Shown piece by piece: positions 15,305 to 22,334 of a stretch of DNA of 23,712 nt. The DNA is taken from NCBI GenBank assembly GCA_016550425.1, contig JABXGS010000001.1, forward strand, positions 1 to 23,712. Reading direction: 5' to 3'. Under the pieces are notes generated by a model. The model saw only the letters and a program-made list of their open reading frames with translations, was not told where the DNA came from and ran no database searches. The position numbers were made by a program, and so were the translations under genes. How positions within the stretch are numbered: the first letter of the stretch is position 1; the number at the start of each line of letters is the position of its first letter. This stretch comes from an archaeon (GTDB taxonomy: Archaea > Asgardarchaeota > Hermodarchaeia > Hermodarchaeales > Hermodarchaeaceae).

Positions 15305-16552
15305 GTGGCAAAAACTGTATGTCTAATGGCACCAGATCCACATCTTGGTCCCCACCCCACCATCCCAATCGGTGATGTTGGAGGACAAACATACTGGACA
15401 CAAATGATCCAAGCTCCCCATAAGGATCGTGGTGCTCAAGCAATCCGCGCTTTTCGGCGACTCACTCGGCTTGCAGCTTTTGGCGGTTTTTCTACCGGCA
15501 AAACTATAGCTCGCATGCTCCCGACCGGGACCGAAATCCAAGAATCAGATTCGCGGCTACCTCTCTTTATCTACCATCCTCCAGATTTGGAGCGGGATAT
15601 GGAGCAAATTGAAATCCTCGAAAAAGACGCAAAAATCTATGTTCCTCCCGATTGGCTTTGCTGTGCTTATGGTGAGGAATTCAACAATGGCGATCGTGAA
15701 TTCAAAGTCTATGAAGTCTGGGAACCCAGCGAAACCCCATACGCTATTGAAACTTTTCCGTCTCCCTTGATTAAAACAGGCTGGAGGGGTCAAGGGTTCA
15801 AATCTAACATCGTCTACATTTACACTGGGCGTGTTCACGTCTATGCAAATACCGGTGTAACCCAAACCTCTGATCTAGCACGGCTCACATGGACGGGTAA
15901 GTCTTGGCGCCGAGAAGAATTCGATATACCCGTAACCACGGGAGAAGGAAAAGAGACAAAAACCATTTATCAGCGGTCGGTTCGGCTCCAAGAGCCGTAT
16001 GGGCTTCTTTTCGCCTTTGTTGTTGATGACGCTCGAGAACTCATTTCAAACCTCCATGAGCAAAGGATTCCTATGAATTCCCAAGAGCTAGTCGAATATC
16101 TCAAGACGCTAATCGATAATGTGATGCGAGATAAATTCTCTGAGCACGAATTCATGAGCGCTTTAAGAGATGAAGCAGAAATTCGAGATGAAGTCCGGAA
16201 AATCGTGGCGAAGGCCTTTCAACGACTGGGCCTCAACCTCGTTTCTCTTTCAGCCGGTGTACTGTCCATTGAAGAGAAGCTCTGGGATCGTTTCTTCTAT
16301 TGGCGTGTAGCTGGGGTGCATCCAGCACAAGTGCTTTGGGCTGAGAAATCAGTAGAAATTGCTGAAAAAACTGGACAAGCTCCTACATTGCCTGCAACAA
16401 TTCCGACTGGTCCGCTAGCCGAAGCAGAACGTCAACTTCGGGATCGTGCTCCTGCTAGAACAACCCGAAAGGAAAAGGCGAAGGATACAATCCCTGAGAA
16501 ACCTGAAAAAGCCACGGAAGGAAAAAACGAAGCATCTGAAAAGAAAGGCTAA
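15305..16552 (+). CDS. SPFH/band-7-like protein with charged tail
   Basis: This 415-residue protein has a central region (about 105-345) resembling SPFH domains of the 'virion core protein-like' group. Its features are IYVPPDWLCCAYG, NIVYIYTGRVHVYANTGV, QRSVRLQEPYGLLFAFVVDDARELI (the usual 'v..r..G.y.f.v.d...l' strand-helix), then a helical EFMSALRDEAEIRDEVRKIVAKAFQ. LGLNLVSLSAGVLSIEEKLWD matches the terminal 'yGl.l....i..I' strand. The N-terminal 85 residues do not match the family and contain GGFSTGKT, a P-loop-like string without other NTPase motifs. The last 45 residues are Lys/Glu-rich and probably disordered. No transmembrane helix is seen. SPFH proteins form oligomeric membrane-associated rings. 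The GTG start has a perfect AGGAGG eight bases upstream. It lies in the CDC48 gene string. Confidence 0.6.
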   Translation: MAKTVCLMAPDPHLGPHPTIPIGDVGGQTYWTQMIQAPHKDRGAQAIRAFRRLTRLAAFGGFSTGKTIARMLPTGTEIQESDSRLPLFIYHPPDLERDMEQIEILEKDAKIYVPPDWLCCAYGEEFNNGDREFKVYEVWEPSETPYAIETFPSPLIKTGWRGQGFKSNIVYIYTGRVHVYANTGVTQTSDLARLTWTGKSWRREEFDIPVTTGEGKETKTIYQRSVRLQEPYGLLFAFVVDDARELISNLHEQRIPMNSQELVEYLKTLIDNVMRDKFSEHEFMSALRDEAEIRDEVRKIVAKAFQRLGLNLVSLSAGVLSIEEKLWDRFFYWRVAGVHPAQVLWAEKSVEIAEKTGQAPTLPATIPTGPLAEAERQLRDRAPARTTRKEKAKDTIPEKPEKATEGKNEASEKKG

Positions 16553-16576
16553 CCACAGCATCAATGCGGTCAACTG

Positions 16577-16583
16577 AAGGAGG
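16577..16583 (+). promoter_or_regulatory. Shine-Dalgarno site for the V4R-like gene
   Basis: AAGGAGG lies 11 bases before the ATG at 16595. Confidence 0.65.
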
Positions 16584-16594
16584 ATTAATAACGA

Positions 16595-17152
16595 ATGACA
16601 ACCAATGAAGGAACCACAGAAGCAAAACCACCATTATTTTCTGGCCCGTTAATGCCGATCTTTTATCTTCGATTGGTTGAAGCTCTTTCTGTTGAGCATG
16701 CAGGCAATCCTACCGCTATCGAACGGGCCCTTCATGCGCTAGGAAAGACCATGACTACTCCCCTCTTACTCGGACTGGTGGCTCGTTATGGAGAACCTCA
16801 AGAAGATTTCTATCCTAATTCTGCTGATCTTTTTTTGAATCGAGTTGATGAGTATCTATCACGCAACTGGAAATTAGCCACAGGTAGTCCACCGGATTCC
16901 ATGGAGTTTACCGACGATCGAACACTTCTACTCCGAACAAAATCTTGTCCGATTTGTTCCCAGGATACCTTCGAAGCAGAAATGGATCTCCGCTACTGCG
17001 AGCGTGTCTCAGGACTGCTTGAAGGGCTTCTTCAGCATTGGATTGATAATCTTCAGGTTCCTTACATTGCCCGCGTCACCCAAATTGAAGGACGCCTCCA
17101 AGGAGCATCTCATTGTGTTTTTCGCATCAGTTTCACTGATAAAACCGATTAG
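16595..17152 (+). CDS. V4R/TRAPP-fold protein with Cys motif
   Basis: This 185-residue protein ends in a pattern typical of V4R domains: SCPICS (about residues 115-120), LRYCERVSGLLEGLLQ and GRLQGASHCVFRISF (C...G...G, then Glu, Gly, CxF). V4R domains share a fold with TRAPP Bet3 subunits and bind small ligands or act as scaffolds. The CPxC pair plus C in LRYCE could bind metal. The N-terminal half is helical (FYLRLVEALSVEH...ALHALGKTMTTPLL), as in Bet3-like proteins. No membrane segment is seen. The gene is last in the CDC48-PH-like-SPFH-like string, 42 bases after the SPFH-like gene, with AAGGAGG before the ATG. It faces the convergent AOR gene. The function is unknown. Confidence 0.65.
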   Translation: MTTNEGTTEAKPPLFSGPLMPIFYLRLVEALSVEHAGNPTAIERALHALGKTMTTPLLLGLVARYGEPQEDFYPNSADLFLNRVDEYLSRNWKLATGSPPDSMEFTDDRTLLLRTKSCPICSQDTFEAEMDLRYCERVSGLLEGLLQHWIDNLQVPYIARVTQIEGRLQGASHCVFRISFTDKTD

Positions 17153-17176
17153 GAATCGATTCTGAGAAGCACTGGT

Positions 17177-19009
17177 TCAAGTTAAGCAAACTACCTCTTC
17201 AAGGCCAGGAATAAGCCAGTCAAGATCCTGTTCTTTAAGACGTTTCTTTGTAGGGATTCCGCGGTTATCCCATCCTCGTTTTTGATAATACCAAGATAAC
17301 ATCTTCTCATAACCGACCTTGTCAAGTTTTGAACCGGTCAGTGGTCCGCAGGACAAGGGTTCCTTGAACCAGCGAGCGGGTGGATAATCCATGGTCTGAT
17401 CCCACTCACCATTCAATTCGCGAACTCCATAGGATCGAACAAGCGAATAAACACGATCAGCAACAGTCCAAAAGTCATCTAGCGACCACTTCAGTCCAGT
17501 CGCAGCAGCAAAGTATTTGGGATACCATTCGAGGTCAAAGCCCACCTCAATCCATGGGAACCTACAACCAACAAGTTGTTCGAACATGCCTCCTCGAATG
17601 CGTTGGAGTTCTATGACTTTTTCCACTTTGCTCTCATCATAGGATTCTCGACCCACGTCTACTTCATAGGTGATTATCCAGCTCTCTTTGTGGTGCGCAC
17701 CAATTGAACAGACACCAAATGCTAAGGCCATACCTGGAGCTGCATGACAATCATAGCCTGAGATTTCAAGCCCCTTGATTTGCATAGCATAATCCAAAGC
17801 ATCTTTTCCGAGTGTTTGGGCAAAACTGCGAGTTCCTTCTGCAAGCGCTGAACCGAAGGTTCCTCGTCGGAAGGCGATATCGGAAATGAGTTGCTTGACT
17901 GCTTGATAATCTCCCCAATCAAGCTTATCTTTGAGAAGTCCTCTCTCTGATGCTTCCATGGCAAATCCAATTGTGTTCCCAAGAGAAATTGTATCGAGCC
18001 CAAATTCATCAGCTAATCGATTCAACGTTGCGACTTCACGTAAATCCCGCATCCCGATATTTGAACCTAAGAGGGCAACATTCTCGTAATCGAGTTCGGC
18101 GGACTTGCCTTCAGCGTCTTTAATACAGTGACCACATTGCATTGTACAACTGGGACAGCCATGGGTCTTTTCCTTCATCGCTTCCATAGTATCCCCATTC
18201 AATGCCTCTGCATGTTCAAATTGCCCCTCCTTGAAATTGTAACTGGGCAAGACACTGAATTCTTGGCACCATGCATGAATTAGCATAGTTCCTTGAGTCA
18301 TCCACTGATTATAACCTGGCTTCTCCCGAATGTCTTTGAAACCATCCCGACCCAATTGTCGAAACGCTTCAGGATCAGCAATCTCCGGGCTCTTACTGCC
18401 TTTAGCTATCAGCGCCTTTAGGCGTTTAGAACCCATGACTGTTCCCATGCCTGGTCGACCTCCCGCTCGTCCCATCATGGAGCGAACAACTGCATATTTC
18501 ACAAGATTCTCGCCACCCTGTCCAATCATTAACGTCCCAATATTCTTGCCATGGAGGTCCTCCAATTTTTGTTCAGCTTCAAACGCTCCCTTACCCCATA
18601 GCTTATCCGCATCCAAAATACTAACATCTGCATCTTCAATGAAGATATAAACAGGCTTCTCAGCTTTTCCTTCAACTACAACCAGATCATAGCCAGATCG
18701 ACGTAATTGAGCACCAAAATGAGAGCCCAGATTTCCATCTCCATAGATTCCTGTTAATGGGCTTTTTGATGCAACAACAGTTTTTCCAACGTTTGGCATC
18801 GGTAGCCCCGAAAGCGGTCCTACGGCCGCAATGAATTTATTAGCAGGTGACAGGGGATCAGTCCCTCGCGGGACCTCCTCCCAAAGAATTTTTGCTGCAA
18901 ATCCGCGACCGCCAACAAACTGTAGAGCAAGGTCTTTCGGATATGCTTCTGTAGCGGTTTCTTTAGTCGTTAAATTTACTCGTAAAAGCTGGCCAGTCCA
19001 ACCTTTCAT
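17177..19009 (-). CDS. aor: Tungsten-dependent aldehyde:ferredoxin oxidoreductase
   Basis: This enzyme of 610 residues oxidises aldehydes to acids with ferredoxin, using tungsten bis-pterin and a [4Fe-4S] cluster. It opens with WTGQLLRVNLTTKETATE, the standard AOR N-terminus, and has VGGRGFAAKILWEE, SKSPLTGIYGDGNLGSHFG and GRAGGRPGMGTVMGSKRLKA from the cofactor domain. Cluster ligands are C285, C288 and C292 (CPSCTMQC) with C482 (VGCRFPW), the C-x2-C-x3-C...C spacing of the family. The C-terminus FKEPL...YYQKRGWD..GIPTKKRL is typical. The frame is open back to 19090, but ATG at 19009 matches the family start and a TATA box at 19045-19052 lies inside the longer frame. No Shine-Dalgarno is seen, so the leader is probably short. 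Its aldehyde substrate is unknown. Confidence 0.96.
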   Translation of the reverse strand: MKGWTGQLLRVNLTTKETATEAYPKDLALQFVGGRGFAAKILWEEVPRGTDPLSPANKFIAAVGPLSGLPMPNVGKTVVASKSPLTGIYGDGNLGSHFGAQLRRSGYDLVVVEGKAEKPVYIFIEDADVSILDADKLWGKGAFEAEQKLEDLHGKNIGTLMIGQGGENLVKYAVVRSMMGRAGGRPGMGTVMGSKRLKALIAKGSKSPEIADPEAFRQLGRDGFKDIREKPGYNQWMTQGTMLIHAWCQEFSVLPSYNFKEGQFEHAEALNGDTMEAMKEKTHGCPSCTMQCGHCIKDAEGKSAELDYENVALLGSNIGMRDLREVATLNRLADEFGLDTISLGNTIGFAMEASERGLLKDKLDWGDYQAVKQLISDIAFRRGTFGSALAEGTRSFAQTLGKDALDYAMQIKGLEISGYDCHAAPGMALAFGVCSIGAHHKESWIITYEVDVGRESYDESKVEKVIELQRIRGGMFEQLVGCRFPWIEVGFDLEWYPKYFAAATGLKWSLDDFWTVADRVYSLVRSYGVRELNGEWDQTMDYPPARWFKEPLSCGPLTGSKLDKVGYEKMLSWYYQKRGWDNRGIPTKKRLKEQDLDWLIPGLEEVVCLT

Positions 19010-19044
19010 AGTCAACACAACAATCGCTAAATCTTGCAATCCGT

Positions 19045-19052
19045 CTATATAG
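19045..19052 (-). promoter_or_regulatory. TATA box for the AOR gene
   Basis: CTATATAG is a good archaeal TATA box on the minus strand, 36-43 bases before the ATG at 19009. Transcription would start near 19022, leaving a leader of about 13 bases. Its position rules against the longer start at 19090. Confidence 0.5.
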
Positions 19053-19166
19053 ATGCCACAAATAGCTTTCGCAGCCACACACAAGTTCATTCGAAACTCA
19101 GAAAAACAATAAGATAAAAGGCTTCAAACCACCTGATAGCCTTCATCTGTTCAGAGGCGTTATATT

Positions 19167-21752
19167 ATGAGTGAATCAAACAGCAAAGAGGTAGTTTTTG
19201 CTCCTCGCATTGTCCGAATTATTGCAGGTATTGATTTCGTGTTGATGTTTGCTTTCACGATAATCGGAGCCCTTGTTAGTCTCCTTCCCGTCAACCTCAT
19301 AGATCTCCTAAATTTTCTGGCAATCAATGATCCCGTTCTTTACAATCAAATCTTAACCGAGATAACCAATGCTGGACTTACCATCCCTTTCATTGTGAAT
19401 TTCTTCTTCGTTTTCGGAACTACACTCATCTTCGTATCTATTATCGGAATGATTGTTGCACTTGGAACAGCCTACAAAAAGCCTTGGGCAATTCCTCTGG
19501 GTGTGGGTGTATCAATTCTTGCCATCACAGGAGGGATCGTCAGCTACTTTTTCAAACTCCTCTTTCCTTTCACTCCAAGTGGTCCCCTAATCATACTAAA
19601 TCTTGCTCTAGGTCTGTTCTTTGGTGTTTTGGCTATCAACGTCTTTTTTGTAGGCGCTTTCCTCATATGGCAAATGGATCAACAACCATACTCGACTATT
19701 CGGATAGGACGCGTCATCCTTATCTGGAATCTCAACACTCTCAGCTTACTTCTTACGGCAGTCTTCTATCCAGGTATCGCAATCGCAGGCTTCCTAACAG
19801 GTGATTTCCTGAGTGGATTAGGTATTGCCTATATCGTTGTGGCTGTAATCGCTATTCTAAATGTCCTCATTCGTCCCGTTTTTACTCGAATTGTTTCTTG
19901 GGTTGCACGATGGTGGATAGGATTTGCCATTTCCTTTATCCTTATGTTCATAGTTAACGGCTTCTTACTTTGGATTTTAGGTACCTTTATGCCTGGATTC
20001 GTTGTGGTCAATATCTGGGCCGCAATACTTGCCGGACTTATACTTGCTGGAATTAATGCAGTCATTGTCAATTTAGTAGGTCTTGATGACGATAGCAGTT
20101 TCTTCAGTCAATACGTCGCCAAACAAATCCAGCGAGTCGGTGACATTAAAGATGTTCCTCAAACTCCTGGATTAGTAGCCTTAGAAATCGATGGATTAAG
20201 CATCGAAGTGCTTCAGGAAGCACTGAAACGAGAATACATGCCCACAATACAATACCTGCTAGACCGTGGAAGTCACCAACTCGATAGCTGGGATTGTGGT
20301 ATCCCCTCAATGACCTCCTCCTGCCAAGCCGGAATCCTTCACGGCAACAACAACGACATCCCTGCCTTTCGTTGGTATGTTAAAAAAGATGATCGCATGC
20401 TCACCTCCAACCATCAACCGGATGCCCAATACATCGATAAACGCGCTTCAGATGGAAAAGGCATTCTTCGTAATGGAGGCTCTAGTGTTAGTAACTTGGT
20501 CAGTGGAGATGCTACATACTCATTCTTCACCATGTCAACACTCTCCGAACCGGATGTCGTTGCGGCCAAACGACGCAGTGAAGATCTTTACTTTTACCTC
20601 GTGAATCCCTGGGCCATGAATCGAAGCATCATCTATACCATCTGGGATCTCATCGTTGAAATTGGGCAAATCATCAAACAAACCATCACTCGACGGAAAC
20701 CCCGCATGAACAGGCTTCACAAGTTCTATCCTGGAGTCCGAGCTGCCACCAATATCTTCATGCGCGATATTTCCACCTCGATGGTTATTACTAATATCAC
20801 TCGAGGCGTTCCTGGCATCTATGTAACGTTCCTCGGTTATGACGAAATTGCTCATCACTCAGGACCTATGACTACAGATGCTCTCAAAGCCCTTCGGGGG
20901 CTCGATAAACAAATCCGTCGGGTGTTACACGCCATTGAAAATGTCGCTCCGCGACCATACAACCTTTTTGTCCTTTCAGATCATGGACAATCCTCAGGTT
21001 GGACCTTCAAACAACGATATGACATGCCCCTCAAGGAGCTCATTGCCAATCTTCTCGAAGGCAAACTCTCCGTAGGAGAAATCGAAGCCATTGACGCACA
21101 CGTCGGCTATGTCGGCGGGCTTGTCGATGACCTAAACAAAGGACAAGATGAAGTCGAAGGTAAGGAAACAAAGAATCCCTTACGCCATTTCTATCGAGAT
21201 AAAACACAGCAAGATAAAGTCGATACTGGAGAGCACCTTAAATCCGATGATGTGATCGTGTGTGCTTCTGGAAACCTCGCTCAAATTTACTTCAAAACAC
21301 AAAAAGAACGCCTTACCCTGCAAGATTTAGAACAGATCCATTCTGGATTTGTATCCAAATTAGTTGCACACGAAGGTGTTGGCTTTGTTATTGTGCTCGA
21401 TGCCAATCGTGGTCCTATACTCCTTGGAAAGGAAGGGGCAGTTGAACTGGGAACGGGTAAAGTTGATGGCACAAACCCGCTCATCCCCTATGGCCGAGAA
21501 GACGTACGTGTGAAACAGCTGCTTCGACTCGCCGAGTTCCCCAGTGCTGGTGATCTTACTGTTGTCAGCCCTGTATACACAGATGGCTCAGTGGCGGCTT
21601 ATGAAGAGCTTATCGGCAATCACGGAGGCGTGGGTGGTAATCAAACCCATGCGATTCTCTTGCATCCCAAAGATATCAAATTCGCTGGTAAGAACATCGC
21701 CAACGCTGAACAAATATACGACATCCTGAACCAAGGGCGCTCTGACAAGTAG
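19167..21752 (+). CDS. Membrane protein: holin-superfamily-IV-like module fused to alkaline-phosphatase-type phosphodiesterase
   Basis: This 861-residue protein has four or five N-terminal hydrophobic segments (about 15-165), followed by a module like the mycobacterial 4-TMS phage holin IV family (about 172-310). The latter contains NVLIRPVFTRIVSWVARWW and FMPGFVVVNIWAAILAGLILAG. Residues about 335-861 are an alkaline-phosphatase/type I phosphodiesterase domain. Its expected metal and nucleophile positions are visible: ALEIDGLS (D342), PSMTSS (T383 as nucleophile), GYDEIAHHSGP (D559, H563/H564), SDHGQ (D605, H606) and NHGGVGG (H819). The catalytic set looks complete. Which side of the membrane the domain faces is not clear. 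Such enzymes hydrolyse or transfer phosphodiester or phosphoethanolamine-type groups; a lipid or surface-polymer substrate is inferred. The gene is divergent from AOR and followed after 58 bases by HIT. Confidence 0.85.
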   Translation: MSESNSKEVVFAPRIVRIIAGIDFVLMFAFTIIGALVSLLPVNLIDLLNFLAINDPVLYNQILTEITNAGLTIPFIVNFFFVFGTTLIFVSIIGMIVALGTAYKKPWAIPLGVGVSILAITGGIVSYFFKLLFPFTPSGPLIILNLALGLFFGVLAINVFFVGAFLIWQMDQQPYSTIRIGRVILIWNLNTLSLLLTAVFYPGIAIAGFLTGDFLSGLGIAYIVVAVIAILNVLIRPVFTRIVSWVARWWIGFAISFILMFIVNGFLLWILGTFMPGFVVVNIWAAILAGLILAGINAVIVNLVGLDDDSSFFSQYVAKQIQRVGDIKDVPQTPGLVALEIDGLSIEVLQEALKREYMPTIQYLLDRGSHQLDSWDCGIPSMTSSCQAGILHGNNNDIPAFRWYVKKDDRMLTSNHQPDAQYIDKRASDGKGILRNGGSSVSNLVSGDATYSFFTMSTLSEPDVVAAKRRSEDLYFYLVNPWAMNRSIIYTIWDLIVEIGQIIKQTITRRKPRMNRLHKFYPGVRAATNIFMRDISTSMVITNITRGVPGIYVTFLGYDEIAHHSGPMTTDALKALRGLDKQIRRVLHAIENVAPRPYNLFVLSDHGQSSGWTFKQRYDMPLKELIANLLEGKLSVGEIEAIDAHVGYVGGLVDDLNKGQDEVEGKETKNPLRHFYRDKTQQDKVDTGEHLKSDDVIVCASGNLAQIYFKTQKERLTLQDLEQIHSGFVSKLVAHEGVGFVIVLDANRGPILLGKEGAVELGTGKVDGTNPLIPYGREDVRVKQLLRLAEFPSAGDLTVVSPVYTDGSVAAYEELIGNHGGVGGNQTHAILLHPKDIKFAGKNIANAEQIYDILNQGRSDK

Positions 21753-21810
21753 CCTATCCTCTGATGGTGAAACATAGGCATTTATCAACGGGAAAGACCA
21801 AGTCACAGTT

Positions 21811-22254
21811 ATGAGTGAATTATCTACTGGTTGTGTCTTCTGTAAAATTGTGGCAAAAAAAGTTCCAGCAAATGTGGTCTATGAGGACAACAAAATCATT
21901 GCCTTCTTAGACATCCGACCAATCAATCCTGGACACACTCTCGTCATCCCCAAGAATCATGCTGCCAGCTTGAAAGACCTTGACTCTAAACTAGGTGGAC
22001 GACTCTTCCAAGTTGCAGGACAAATAGCAGCAGCGATTCGTAAATCGGGGCTCCGCTGTGAGGGAATCAATGTCTGGCTAGCAGATGGAAAAGCTGCATT
22101 TCAAGAAGTCCCTCATATTCATATCCACGTAATTCCACGATTCAAAGGGGACGGATTACGGATTCAGGTCGGCCCCCATTATGGAAAGACACCACCTGAT
22201 GACAAGCTGCAACAACAAGCTGAGAAAATCCGCCAAGCCCTTAAAAGCCTCTAG
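21811..22254 (+). CDS. HIT-family nucleotide hydrolase
   Basis: This 147-residue histidine-triad protein is of the HINT/Fhit-like type. It has the zinc-type cysteines C8 and C11 (GCVFCKIV), YEDNKIIAFLDIRPINPGHTLVIPK, and the catalytic PHIHIHVIPR triad with H102, H104 and H106. Family enzymes hydrolyse nucleoside phosphoramidates or dinucleoside polyphosphates in the cytoplasm. The length and C-terminal helix (KLQQQAEKIRQALKSL) are normal. The gene lies 58 bases after the holin/phosphatase gene and 80 bases before the beta-propeller gene. Cotranscription is possible, but no functional link is evident. Confidence 0.95.
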   Translation: MSELSTGCVFCKIVAKKVPANVVYEDNKIIAFLDIRPINPGHTLVIPKNHAASLKDLDSKLGGRLFQVAGQIAAAIRKSGLRCEGINVWLADGKAAFQEVPHIHIHVIPRFKGDGLRIQVGPHYGKTPPDDKLQQQAEKIRQALKSL

Positions 22255-22316
22255 CCCCAATGCTCTGCCCTGAAACGAAGCCTCAAATACTTGAATCACC
22301 GGATAAAACATCGACA

Positions 22317-22324
22317 AAAGAGGT
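22317..22324 (+). promoter_or_regulatory. Shine-Dalgarno site for the beta-propeller gene
   Basis: AAAGAGGT lies ten bases before the ATG at 22335. It separates this start from the ATG at 22328, which is in another frame. Confidence 0.55.
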
Positions 22325-22334
22325 CCAATGAACC

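Noticed and set aside
19010..19090. A 27-residue N-terminal extension of AOR.
   Set aside because: AOR proteins start at the MKGWTGQ-like segment, and a TATA box lies inside the extension.
19118..19143. Inverted repeat AAGGCT ... AGCCTT with a 14-base loop in the AOR/phosphatase gap.
   Set aside because: The stem is only six base pairs, with no extension and no run of T, so it could occur by chance.
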